Assembly (NCBI GenBank): GCA_030671005.1
Contig: DAOVAN010000047.1
Coordinates: 1-10,604 of the forward strand
Origin: Caldifarciminota bacterium
GTDB taxonomy: Bacteria; Hydrothermota; Tepidihabitantia; SM23-42
Reading direction: 5' to 3'
Length of the DNA: 10,604 nucleotides
The notes beneath the pieces are model-generated. The model was not told the origin of the DNA. It did not search any database and saw only the letters and a list, made by a program, of their open reading frames with translations. Every line of letters starts with the position of its first letter. The first letter of the stretch is position 1. Positions 1 to 7,904 of this stretch are shown here, in pieces. Position numbers and translations under genes: made by a program.

Positions 1-1665
1 GCCAAACTCATACGTTTTCTTGAGCATATCTACCGAATTAATCGATGAGTAGAAATTCGGCCCGGTGATCCTTGCCGCCTCCTCATCGAGCACCTCACCA
101 CCCACAAACACACGCGCTCTTCTTGGTTTCATTGCGGTGCCGAGCCAGTAGACAACAAGCCCGACGACGATACCAACAATAATCAACACCGTTGCCAGAG
201 TCGGTGACCAGAAACCTATCTCACCAAGCTCAAATGACACGAGCGGCTGGATGAGGTATTTAATCGCAAAAGGTTGCGCAAAGATCCCAAGAATGATACA
301 TGCCAAAGCGAGCAAAAACGAAGGCACGACCATTTCGAAGCGTGCCTCGCGCACCTTGTTGAGTGTTTTAGGTCTTTCACCCAAAAAGATGGAATGTACC
401 AACTTCAAATTGTAGGCAAGCGTCAGAATACTACCGAACATTGCGCAAATAAGAAAAATGAACCAGACGTTAGTGATGCCACTCGTTTGGATAACGCCCT
501 GGTATATCATCCACTTCGAGTAGAAACCATTCAGCGGTGGAACCCCAGAAATCGCGAGGGCCGCAACCACAAACGAAAATAGGGTGAGGGGCATTTTCAC
601 GCCCAATCCCCCCAACGAGTCGAGATCTGTTGTCTTCGTCCGGTATTCTACGGCGCCGGTCGATAAGAAGAGCGCCGATTTATATAAGACGTTATTCAGC
701 ATATGAAAGAGGGCTCCGGCAATGGCGATCGGTATGCCCGTTCCTATACCCAACAGCATGTAGCCTGCCTGCGATACAGTAGAAAAAGCCAATAGCCTCT
801 GGGCGTCTCGCTGCATGAGGGCCATGATTGCCATCGAAATAATCGTGATCGAGCCAATGACCATGAGTGTCAATTGCAGGGGAACATAATAGGAAATATC
901 GAATACATGGTATGACATTCTGTATAAGAGGTAGAACCCGAGCAACTTGTCAAGGCTGCCTGGCAAATATGCCATGGTCGAAGCCGGAGCAACTTCCGCA
1001 GCCTTTGGAATCCAGGTATGCAGGGGGACTGCTCCCAGTTTGGCTATAACCCCAACCAATATCATGACATACGAAAGCGTAATCCATGGATCGGTAAACA
1101 ATAGTTTTGTTTCAAGAGGAATGTTCGTATTACCCACGTTGATGAAGAATATCACGATGCCGAGTAACATGATAAAGTCTGAAACACCGATTATCGTTAT
1201 TGCCTTGCGTGCCGCGGGTGCGCTGTATGCTTTGCCCACGTGTAGGATACCGTAAAGAGAAAAAACGAGCGTGTTCCAGAACAGAAGCAGGTATATCAGG
1301 TTACCACTGAGCACGACACCGTTCGCGGCGGCTAGTGTGATTGCCAGATACAAATAGTATACCCTCTCGCGTGGGGTCCTGGACATCGCCCTCAATGAAT
1401 ATAGCCATATCAGTAGAGCAAATATCGCATTGAGGAGTACGATGAAACCGGCTAGGCCATCAGCGTAGAATCTGAAATCGATTCCAATGAACGAAGCGAC
1501 GTTATATGATATTATTTGTGTCCGGGTGGCAAGGAATATCCGTATGGCATAGAAGAGCGTAAGGAGGAAAGCCACTAAATTAAATTCCGTACGGAGACGA
1601 TTGATGACGTACCCGAGCAAGCCAAAGAATATCGGAACTACAATAACATAATATATTTCATTCAT
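1..1665 (-). CDS. NuoL-like proton/ion-translocating antiporter subunit of the hydrogenase (3' end outside window)
   Basis: The frame is open for 555 codons from ATG at 1665 to the left edge, so the C-terminus is missing. It is a multi-helix membrane protein of the NuoL/NuoM/MrpA-D family, expected to move protons or Na+ in step with electron flow. Visible family marks are the TM7-type lysine K209 in IAKLGAVPLHTW, K240 in LDKLLGFYLLYR, the H321/K329 segment HMLNNVLYKSALF, the QRLLAFSTVSQ stretch near 289-299, and K384 in PPLNGFYSKW. The residue after the Trp of the conserved 'WE' motif is Asn (N131 in LLFWNTLVF) where the family normally has Glu. The second His of the H-x-x-x-H-type motif is also Asn (N325). 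The start lies 2 bases after the previous stop, with an AGGGGGA ribosome site about 9 bases upstream. The gene resembles EchA/MbhH/HyfB subunits; which one cannot be told without the end. Confidence 0.9.
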   Translation of the reverse strand, partial: MNEIYYVIVVPIFFGLLGYVINRLRTEFNLVAFLLTLFYAIRIFLATRTQIISYNVASFIGIDFRFYADGLAGFIVLLNAIFALLIWLYSLRAMSRTPRERVYYLYLAITLAAANGVVLSGNLIYLLLFWNTLVFSLYGILHVGKAYSAPAARKAITIIGVSDFIMLLGIVIFFINVGNTNIPLETKLLFTDPWITLSYVMILVGVIAKLGAVPLHTWIPKAAEVAPASTMAYLPGSLDKLLGFYLLYRMSYHVFDISYYVPLQLTLMVIGSITIISMAIMALMQRDAQRLLAFSTVSQAGYMLLGIGTGIPIAIAGALFHMLNNVLYKSALFLSTGAVEYRTKTTDLDSLGGLGVKMPLTLFSFVVAALAISGVPPLNGFYSKWMIYQGVIQTSGITNVWFIFLICAMFGSILTLAYNLKLVHSIFLGERPKTLNKVREARFEMVVPSFLLALACIILGIFAQPFAIKYLIQPLVSFELGEIGFWSPTLATVLIIVGIVVGLVVYWLGTAMKPRRARVFVGGEVLDEEAARITGPNFYSSINSVDMLKKTYEFG

Positions 1666-1667
1666 TT

Positions 1668-2876
1668 CTATATTCCCCCTGAGGTCAGATACTGCACAGG
1701 CTGAAAGAAAAAGATACCGAGAAGTAGTGAGACGAGCGCGAGTACAAAGGTAACGGCGATACCCACATAACTCGGCCTCTTCGCCCGTATTTTCTGGGCA
1801 TCATATCGCTCTCCGAAGAACACTTCGTGGTAAAATCTCGTAATGTATAGTAATGTGAAGACTGCCGCCACTATGGCCCCGATACCAAAATATACTGTTT
1901 TCTCAACCGCACCGACCACCACGAATATTTTTGAGAAGAACCCGATCATCGGGAAGAACCCAACGATTGAGCCGGCCAGCAGGGCCATTGACACAGCCAA
2001 TACTGGCGACAGCTTGAGCAAACAAGCGACATTCCTCAAATCGTCTTCGCCCGTGGCATCCTCGACGATGCCTACCCCATAGAACAGACCAGACTTGGCA
2101 AGGGCGTGAGCCGCAATGTACAGCACTCCACCGAGCACACCGTATGTACCACCCACGGCAAAAGCCAGCATGATAAATCCTACCTGGCTTATTGTCGAAA
2201 ATGCGAGTAGACTCCTTAGTCTGTTTGCTCGGAGTGCAACCCCACCAGCCACGATGCTCGATATTATTGCGAGCCATGCCACGGCATTGAGGAAACCAGG
2301 TGGGCTATTGCCACCCATTGTGAATAGACGGAGGAAGAGTATCGCACCGAGATTTTCCGCGATACCCGCCAGACTGCCACCCATTGCCGAAGGTATCGCA
2401 CCATAGGCAGGTGACAGCCAGATGTGGAGTGGAATGGTTACCGATTTTGTTAGTATGCCGATCAATATCAAGATTGCGGCTGTATCGCTAATGACGCTGA
2501 TTTCAAACAGGTTGAATGTGCCATTATCGAGGTATAACACCAAAAGACCAACCAGCATTATTGTCGCGGAAGCGAAATTCACCAGAAAAGTGATGGTTGC
2601 AGCTGAAATCTCTCTATCCCCGCGGTAATAGGCAACCGCCCGCCAAACGGCGAACGTGGATATCTCCCAGAGTATATATATCAAGAGTAAGTTGTAGCAT
2701 AACGCCACTCCAACGCCTGAACCAACGATTAACAGCAGCATCAAGTAGAACTCTAAGCGGTGTCCTTTCCCTCTAACTGTAGCAAGACCGTAAACAAAAG
2801 ACATGAGACCAATGAAAATGAATACTACACTCAAGAAAATGCCATACTGGTCCAAGAAAAAATCAAATCCAATCAT
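1668..2876 (-). CDS. Short NuoM/NuoN-like antiporter subunit of the hydrogenase
   Basis: This is a second ion-translocating membrane subunit of the NuoL/M/N and Mrp family, 402 aa. I chose the ATG at 2876 because it overlaps the large-subunit stop by four bases (ATGA) and has AGGAG at 2886-2890. A start at 2915 would add a polar 13-residue tail and overlap the large subunit by 43 bases. The core ion-path residues are present: E71 in YILWEISTF, K144 in LTKSVTIPLHIWL, H257 and K261 in AHALAKSGLF, and K316 in IGFFSK. About 12 membrane helices can be drawn. The protein begins directly at the segment that normally follows the second helix (FDFFLDQYG), so it seems to lack the first two helices of the usual roughly 14-helix fold, which fits its length against the usual 480-510 aa. 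It probably sits in the membrane arm beside the NuoL-like protein. Confidence 0.92.
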   Translation of the reverse strand: MIGFDFFLDQYGIFLSVVFIFIGLMSFVYGLATVRGKGHRLEFYLMLLLIVGSGVGVALCYNLLLIYILWEISTFAVWRAVAYYRGDREISAATITFLVNFASATIMLVGLLVLYLDNGTFNLFEISVISDTAAILILIGILTKSVTIPLHIWLSPAYGAIPSAMGGSLAGIAENLGAILFLRLFTMGGNSPPGFLNAVAWLAIISSIVAGGVALRANRLRSLLAFSTISQVGFIMLAFAVGGTYGVLGGVLYIAAHALAKSGLFYGVGIVEDATGEDDLRNVACLLKLSPVLAVSMALLAGSIVGFFPMIGFFSKIFVVVGAVEKTVYFGIGAIVAAVFTLLYITRFYHEVFFGERYDAQKIRAKRPSYVGIAVTFVLALVSLLLGIFFFQPVQYLTSGGI

Positions 2877-4048
2877 CGCCGATATCTCCTTCTTAATCTT
2901 TCGGTCTTTTGCCACGAAAGTCTTAGCAAATCTTTACCCGTCAGTTTCTTTTTGCCATCTTCGAGTACAACGGTCCGGTCTGTACAGCAGTAGCAAGGAT
3001 CAACCGCAGCAAGAACGAGTGCAGCATCAGCAATGGAGTACCCCTTCACGGCAACTACGTTTGATGGAATGTTCATAAAACTCGGCGCCCGTATCTTATG
3101 CCGCGCCGGCATGTTCGAACCATCGGAACGTACATAATGGAACACCTCCCCACGCGGTGCCTCGTGTCGGCAAATACCCTCCCCCGGCGTAATCTCATCG
3201 ACTCTAGTTTCGATCGGGCCATCGGGCATATCCCTCAGACACTGCCGTACTATTTTGATCGACTCAAAACACTCCAACAAACGCACCTTTGCTTTCGCAA
3301 GCACATCCCCCTCATCGAATACTATCTCGTCCCAGTCGACCTTATCATATGCATCATAAGGATCGTCCTTACGCACATCGATTGCACAACCAGAACCCCG
3401 TGCAGTTGGACCAAGAACCGCGTACGCAATCGCATCTTCCTTGGACAATACTCCAACATTCTCAAGCCGGGCCCTTATCACCGGGTCATCGAGCACTGCT
3501 TTGGTGAACATAGTGTTTTTCTCTTCCAGCAAATCCAAATACTTGTCAATTTGACCGTAGTGCTCGGGAAGAATATCGCGCCTCGCACCCCCGACCTTGT
3601 TGATTGCGTAGTGGTTGCGGTTCCCCATGATCAACTCAAAAATATCCAACAGAGGCTCGCGATAGCGCCAGACCCACATCCATACTGTATTGTAGCCGAT
3701 AAAATGCCCGGCCAAGCCCAACCACAGATAATGCGAATGTATCCGTTCTAGTTCTCCGATGATTGTTCTTATGTATTGAGCACGGGGCGGGGGCTCGACA
3801 TGTGCCACGTCCTCGACCGCCAAGACGAATGCATAAGGGTGTGAATCAGAACAGATGCCGCATATCCTCTCAACCAAGAAGGTTACTTGATCATAGGTCA
3901 TTTTCTGAGCGAGGAACTCGTGACCACGGTGGTTATAGCCGATATTTATCTCCAGATCAACGACCTTCTCTCCTTCAACAATCAGCTTAAAGAATTCTGG
4001 TTCCTCCTGTAACGGGTGATACGGACCAATCGGCACTATTCTCTTCAA
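2873..4048 (-). CDS. Group 4 [NiFe] hydrogenase large (catalytic) subunit, NuoD/EchE/HycE-like
   Basis: This 391-aa subunit carries the NiFe active site that interconverts protons and H2 on the cytoplasmic side of the complex. Both NiFe-binding cysteine pairs are present: C63/C66 in RICGICSDSH and C352/C355 in DPCYCCTDR. It should therefore be a real hydrogenase and not a quinone-reducing NuoD, which lacks these cysteines. C354 is an extra cysteine inside the second pair. The protein continues for 33 residues after R358. The E. coli homologue HycE is matured by cutting after the Arg of the same motif, releasing a tail of about 32 residues, so proteolytic maturation by the HycI-like protease upstream is likely. 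Translation starts at TTG (4048-4046), overlapping the NuoC-like stop as TTGA, with a strong AAGGAGG ribosome site. The family is clear; the exact group 4 subclass is not assigned. Confidence 0.95.
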   Translation of the reverse strand: MKRIVPIGPYHPLQEEPEFFKLIVEGEKVVDLEINIGYNHRGHEFLAQKMTYDQVTFLVERICGICSDSHPYAFVLAVEDVAHVEPPPRAQYIRTIIGELERIHSHYLWLGLAGHFIGYNTVWMWVWRYREPLLDIFELIMGNRNHYAINKVGGARRDILPEHYGQIDKYLDLLEEKNTMFTKAVLDDPVIRARLENVGVLSKEDAIAYAVLGPTARGSGCAIDVRKDDPYDAYDKVDWDEIVFDEGDVLAKAKVRLLECFESIKIVRQCLRDMPDGPIETRVDEITPGEGICRHEAPRGEVFHYVRSDGSNMPARHKIRAPSFMNIPSNVVAVKGYSIADAALVLAAVDPCYCCTDRTVVLEDGKKKLTGKDLLRLSWQKTERLRRRYRR

Positions 4049-4533
4049 CGGTCCTCCTTGGTTTTCTCGACCTTGAGTTCCTTATGCTCATCAGCATAGT
4101 CACGCCGCAACGGATGTAGATCAGCTGGCCATACTTCAGCAGTCAACAGTGGTATAAGATTAGGATGCCCCACGAAATCGATGCCCAACAATTCGTGGAT
4201 CTCGCGTTCGATCCAGTTCGCCGCCGGCAGGAAATCCGCCAGACTCTTGATTTTCAAATCATCTTTCGGCACCAGCGTCTTGATGTTGTAGTATGTACCG
4301 CTTGGATCATGCGAAAAATGATATATTATCTCCATGCCATCGCGCTTATCGATACCAGTAGCAATTGATAAGCGGTAACCTTTTTCCATGAACAAGAATT
4401 TTGCTAGTTCATGGACATCGTCCCTTGCTACTCTGATGTATATACGACGAGGTGCATGGATCTTGACTGATGCCTGCGGATATTTCGCACCGATCTCGTC
4501 CAGAATTTCTTTTGAATATTCTTTCTTCATCAT
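4045..4533 (-). CDS. NuoC-like 30-kDa-type subunit of the hydrogenase (EchD-like)
   Basis: This 162-aa protein belongs to the complex I 30 kDa (NuoC) family. It is a structural subunit of the cytoplasmic arm that packs against the large and small subunits and binds no cofactor. The family signature is clear near residues 106-146: NWIEREIHELLGIDFVGHPN followed by WPADLHPLRRDY. The N-terminal half shows the usual alpha/beta domain. The ATG at 4533 overlaps the small-subunit stop as ATGA. A second ATG follows at 4530, and GAGG lies just upstream, so either could be used. It is a separate protein here, whereas in HycE-type enzymes this domain is fused to the large subunit. Confidence 0.93.
   Translation of the reverse strand: MMKKEYSKEILDEIGAKYPQASVKIHAPRRIYIRVARDDVHELAKFLFMEKGYRLSIATGIDKRDGMEIIYHFSHDPSGTYYNIKTLVPKDDLKIKSLADFLPAANWIEREIHELLGIDFVGHPNLIPLLTAEVWPADLHPLRRDYADEHKELKVEKTKEDR
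4053..4059 (-). promoter_or_regulatory. Ribosome binding site fixing the TTG start of the large subunit
   Basis: AAGGAGG lies four bases upstream of TTG at 4048, and no ATG is better placed. The TTG overlaps the preceding TGA stop (TTGA), the same geometry as the ATGA junctions elsewhere in the operon. This supports TTG as the true start. Confidence 0.8.
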
Positions 4534-4946
4534 AACCTCGCTAAAGCCTTAACAACCCCGATGATCATCGCCTCAGGTTTGGGAGGACAGCCCGGGATAT
4601 AGACATCCACTGGAAGGTATTTGTCATACGGTCCGACCACATTGTAAGACGGAGCAAACATATGAGTGTCGCACGTGCACGTCCCGACACAGATAACAAG
4701 ACACGGTTTGGGAGTCTGTTCATATACGCGTAGCACCCTCGGGAGCGATTTACGGTTCAACACACCCGTAACGAGCAGCGCATCGGCATGCCTTGGTGAA
4801 CCAACTAAAACAATACCGAATCGCTCAACATCCCAGCGCGGCGTCAGAATATCGAGTATTTCAATATCACAATTATTACATGAAGCCGCAGCTACGTGAA
4901 ATACCCACGGCGATTTTTTCAACCCCCAAAGTTTAGCATTCGCCAT
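4530..4946 (-). CDS. Group 4 [NiFe] hydrogenase small subunit, NuoB/EchC-like
   Basis: This 138-aa subunit carries the single proximal [4Fe-4S] cluster that hands electrons to or from the NiFe site. The likely ligands are C23 and C26 in ASCNNCDIE, C90 in CVGTC and C120 in IPGCPPKPEAM. The CxxC spacing of the first pair is the hydrogenase form, whereas complex I NuoB has adjacent cysteines. Additional cysteines occur at 82, 86 and 92, with C92 in TCTCDTHMF. The protein has no Tat signal or C-terminal extension, as expected for cytoplasm-facing group 4 enzymes. The ATG at 4946 has AAAGGAG about 6 bases upstream, located in the 11-base gap after the NuoH-like gene. It is the only short true intergenic spacer in the operon apart from the 2 bases at 1666-1667. 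Confidence 0.94.
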   Translation of the reverse strand: MANAKLWGLKKSPWVFHVAAASCNNCDIEILDILTPRWDVERFGIVLVGSPRHADALLVTGVLNRKSLPRVLRVYEQTPKPCLVICVGTCTCDTHMFAPSYNVVGPYDKYLPVDVYIPGCPPKPEAMIIGVVKALARL

Positions 4947-4957
4947 ATCATTCTCCT

Positions 4958-5878
4958 TTATAAACCGTAAACCGCAAGAACCAACCCGATTATGGATAGC
5001 CCTCCGATGCCTAACCAGAAGAACCTAAGCGATTGATCGATGCGCAGTCTCGGATTAGTGTTTTTTATGAGTATCATGAGAACGATTATCAAGAGGAATT
5101 TCAAGATTGCCCACCAGTTAGCGAAACCTCCCCAGAGCACCGAAATGAGAAAAAGCGGCAAGAGGAACAACATCATTGCCCGTACCACCTTGTACATGGC
5201 AAGGGGTACACCGGAATATTCTATATACGGGCCAGCCATGATTTCCTGCTCGGCCTCCGGACTATCAAAAGGCACGAATCCGAGTTTTGCCTGGGCTGAC
5301 AGAAGAATAACAACCGCGGCTATGACACCTGAGATCGAATATAAGAAAGGCCCGCTCGCTCTTTGGGCGAGAATGATCTCACCGAATTTAACGCTGCCGC
5401 CGCTCTTCAATATGATGCCTGCGATCACTATTAGAAATGGTAGCTCATACGCGAAATATTGGGTCATTTCCCGAGAAACCCCAACACTTGCCAACGGATT
5501 TTTCGATGCCGAACCACCAAGCATCAGACCCAGTGGAGGGATTGCTAACAAATAAATAATTACTATCAGATCACCGACAAAGGTGTTGTGCGGATTGATA
5601 TTCATTGAGAAAAGCATCACCGCTAAGATACTCATCGCAACAAGACCCATGATCGGACCAAGCAGGAAAAGTACTTTGGAGCTTCCCTCGGGTATGATCG
5701 TCTCTTTCAAGAGCAACTTGAGGAAATCTGCATACGGCTGATACCAGGGAGGACCTACACGCCAATGAATGCGCGCCGTCACCTTACGATCAATCCAGGT
5801 AAGAAAAAGCCCGACCACAGCTGTGAAGATAAGACCTGGAAATACAATATATGAAAAAAGAACTCTGACTACGCTCAT
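4958..5878 (-). CDS. NuoH-like membrane subunit of the hydrogenase (EchB/HycD/MbhM-like)
   Basis: This 306-aa membrane protein of the complex I ND1/NuoH family anchors the cytoplasmic hydrogenase arm to the ion-pumping subunits and forms part of the coupling region. About eight hydrophobic helices are visible. Family motifs include DRKVTARIHWRVGPPWYQP (residues 30-48), REMTQYFAYELP (136-147), PFDSPEAEQEIMAGPYIEYS (203-222) and NPRLRIDQSLRFFW (275-288). The acidic run between 206 and 220 is the conserved charged loop of the family. The ATG at 5878 overlaps the ferredoxin gene stop as ATGA, and AGGAGA lies upstream. Length is normal for group 4 hydrogenases. Confidence 0.94.
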   Translation of the reverse strand: MSVVRVLFSYIVFPGLIFTAVVGLFLTWIDRKVTARIHWRVGPPWYQPYADFLKLLLKETIIPEGSSKVLFLLGPIMGLVAMSILAVMLFSMNINPHNTFVGDLIVIIYLLAIPPLGLMLGGSASKNPLASVGVSREMTQYFAYELPFLIVIAGIILKSGGSVKFGEIILAQRASGPFLYSISGVIAAVVILLSAQAKLGFVPFDSPEAEQEIMAGPYIEYSGVPLAMYKVVRAMMLFLLPLFLISVLWGGFANWWAILKFLLIIVLMILIKNTNPRLRIDQSLRFFWLGIGGLSIIGLVLAVYGL

Positions 5879-6345
5879 GCCTTTCTCCTGAAAAATAAAT
5901 CCTTTGAAACCATTCTCATACCGATTTCATGTCTCTCAATCTCCTCGTCAGATAGCCACTGCAGAGCACCTGAAGAACAAGCCGCAACACACCTTGGACC
6001 TTCTTCACGATCAACACACAAGCTGCATTTCTGTGATATGTGCCTGACCAGAGGTGCATCGATAACACCAAAAGGACAAGCATACGCACAACTCTTACAA
6101 CCGATACAAATATTCGCCGAGCGAAGCACGAGCCCTGTGTTTTCGTCCCGCGTAATTGCCTCAACCGGGCAAGATGCAAGGCACAATGGTTGTTTGCAAT
6201 GCTTACACGCAAGCGGCAGATACGCAACACCGGCGATGTCTCCATGTCTAATGCGCGCCTCACCTTTGAACGCAACCCTACACGCAGCCTCACAAGAGCG
6301 GCAGCCACAACATAGATCAAGATCCAATACTATTCTTTTCTGCAT
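5875..6345 (-). CDS. Ferredoxin-like subunit with four 4Fe-4S sites (HycB/HydN/CooF family)
   Basis: This 156-aa electron carrier has 17 cysteines in four cluster-binding groups: C12/15/18/22, C47/50/55/59, C80/83/86/90 and C107/110/119/123. That pattern is typical of HycB, HydN and CooF, which join a dehydrogenase subunit to a membrane hydrogenase. C13 is the extra cysteine. The gene sits between the molybdopterin-fold protein and the NuoH-like subunit, exactly where such a link would be encoded. It probably takes the place of the NuoI/EchF/HycF ferredoxin, none of which appears in the window. The ATG at 6345 lies inside the end of the upstream gene (16-base overlap), with GAGGTG about 5 bases before it. 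Confidence 0.92.
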   Translation of the reverse strand: MQKRIVLDLDLCCGCRSCEAACRVAFKGEARIRHGDIAGVAYLPLACKHCKQPLCLASCPVEAITRDENTGLVLRSANICIGCKSCAYACPFGVIDAPLVRHISQKCSLCVDREEGPRCVAACSSGALQWLSDEEIERHEIGMRMVSKDLFFRRKA

Positions 6346-7904
6346 ATTTTCACCTCGGTTGGAATGAAATTGATAGTATTATCTCCAGAATCAATCAGAT
6401 ATTCGAAGAGCCCCTTGACGCTTGGGGTCTCGGCCGGCACCGCGACGATTCCTTTGCCTACGTCTTCGGTCAGTTTTACTGGCAAATCAACGCTACCATG
6501 CTTCGATGTCACAGATGCATAATCATTCACCGTGATGCCAAGTTCCGCCGCGTCTCGAGGGTTCATTTTCAGTGCTTCCCCTTCAAAGAACCCAAGGAAA
6601 TTATAGGCGACCTTCTCGCCGACCAGTCTGAGATTTTTCTTCTTGGTGACGCTCACTTCGGCAAGCCTACGCACGCGTTCTGCAACATCCACTTTCTTTT
6701 CTGGTGGCCGTAATGCTTCACCCTTGCCTCGTCCGTCAGATAACAGGCTAAGAATCTCATTTATCGACTTGGTGCCGCTCGGGGGTTCAATATTCCCACC
6801 GAGGTTCTTCTTACCGAATGTTGTGATAATCGTGCCATCTTTCTCAAGATTCAAAGGCACCGGGAGCGCGTTGTACCCATCATATTTGAGCGTCGCAGTC
6901 GCATAGATATTCAGGGCTCGAAGGTCATCGGCCATTTGCGGATAGTAGAACGGAAAAAGTTCGCCGAAATTCAGCAAATATTTTATCTTCTTTTTCTTCA
7001 CCTTATCGATAATGGAGGCAAAATTCTGGTTCCCCTTATGACCCATGAATTCTACAAAGGGTACAACCTTCATGCCACTGAAACTCTGCAACCGTGCGAG
7101 ACCTTCTGCATACAATCTTGGATCGTATGTGTGCGCAAAGGGAAGACACACGAAGATCAAACCCTTCTTCACACCTTTGATGGCCTTTGATACATCATTG
7201 ATAACCGAACTCTCAATGCCCGTCGCTTTCGTAATATCAACGCCCTCGATTTTTTCCTGAGCCAGTGCGAAGAACAGTAGTGGTTCGGTTCCGACATTGA
7301 CCTTCATGAATCTGCTGGCGAAGCCAGCCGTGTGTGTGTTAATAGAATCGATGACCACGAGCTCATTCTTCTTATCCTTCAATTTCCAGTCGATGATCGC
7401 ACGTGATGACATCGGCGCCTGGTTGAACGGATCGCCCAAAAGCAGCACCAATTGTGCATCGTCTACCTCAGTCATGGAAAACGCTTTGGGCAAGAATGAC
7501 CTTAAGTTTGTCTCAGGCTCAAAATATGTCGAAGAAATGTCGTCGATACCAGCGTTCTTGCAGAAGCCGATTATTGATGCATATTCCTCCAGGGTTATGT
7601 TGCGGTCAAATGTCACAGCGACATTCTTCGGGTTACTGACTACCTTTTTCAATTCCTTGACGATCTTTGACCACTCTAAGGACTTTTGCTTCTTCATCGG
7701 CGTGGATAATCGCCGCGGATGATCCAGGTACATCGCAGCGGCGCTTCCCCGTGGGCATAGTCTTCCACCGCTACTCCCCTTGCTGATATATTCCACTCCT
7801 GTTATTCCAAAATCGTTAAAGACTACGCCAAATTCGCAACCGAAACTACAGAATGGGCACAGCGCCTTCTTGACTGTAATGGCTTTAGGGTCGATGTTCT
7901 TCAT
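6330..7904 (-). CDS. Molybdopterin-oxidoreductase-fold [4Fe-4S] protein, NuoG/formate-dehydrogenase-like, no catalytic Cys/Sec seen
   Basis: This 524-aa protein has the layout of FdhF/NuoG/FwdB proteins. An N-terminal 4Fe-4S domain has C16, C19, C23 and C50 (LCPFCSFGC ... RLCPRG), with R52 where family members have Lys/Arg. A central molybdopterin domain follows, with LLLGDPFNQAP near 153-163 and IDSINTHTAGFASRF further on. It ends in a beta-rich dinucleotide-binding domain with NPRDAAELGITVNDY. Formate dehydrogenases carry catalytic Cys or Sec just before the central domain, usually in a C/U-H-x-P context. Here the matching stretch (about 121-141, DDISSTYFEPETNL) has neither, and the frame holds no internal TGA. 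It is also shorter than the usual 680-720 aa. I infer an electron-wiring or structural role like NuoG; true formate oxidation looks unlikely. The ATG overlaps the hydG stop (ATGA). Confidence 0.85.
   Translation of the reverse strand: MKNIDPKAITVKKALCPFCSFGCEFGVVFNDFGITGVEYISKGSSGGRLCPRGSAAAMYLDHPRRLSTPMKKQKSLEWSKIVKELKKVVSNPKNVAVTFDRNITLEEYASIIGFCKNAGIDDISSTYFEPETNLRSFLPKAFSMTEVDDAQLVLLLGDPFNQAPMSSRAIIDWKLKDKKNELVVIDSINTHTAGFASRFMKVNVGTEPLLFFALAQEKIEGVDITKATGIESSVINDVSKAIKGVKKGLIFVCLPFAHTYDPRLYAEGLARLQSFSGMKVVPFVEFMGHKGNQNFASIIDKVKKKKIKYLLNFGELFPFYYPQMADDLRALNIYATATLKYDGYNALPVPLNLEKDGTIITTFGKKNLGGNIEPPSGTKSINEILSLLSDGRGKGEALRPPEKKVDVAERVRRLAEVSVTKKKNLRLVGEKVAYNFLGFFEGEALKMNPRDAAELGITVNDYASVTSKHGSVDLPVKLTEDVGKGIVAVPAETPSVKGLFEYLIDSGDNTINFIPTEVKICRKE

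Noticed and set aside
3098..3751. A 217-codon plus-strand open frame opposite the large subunit
   Set aside because: It lies wholly antisense to the well-supported large subunit, has no recognisable domain and no promoter or ribosome site that I can see.
2873..4048. True NADH:quinone oxidoreductase (complex I) instead of a hydrogenase
   Set aside because: Both NiFe cysteine pairs are present and the small subunit has the hydrogenase-type CxxC.
5040..5555. A 171-codon plus-strand open frame opposite the NuoH-like gene
   Set aside because: Antisense shadow of a strongly conserved membrane protein; no family features of its own.
6330..7904. Selenocysteine-containing or active formate dehydrogenase
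   Set aside because: No in-frame TGA occurs in the gene and no Cys is present in the expected catalytic region.
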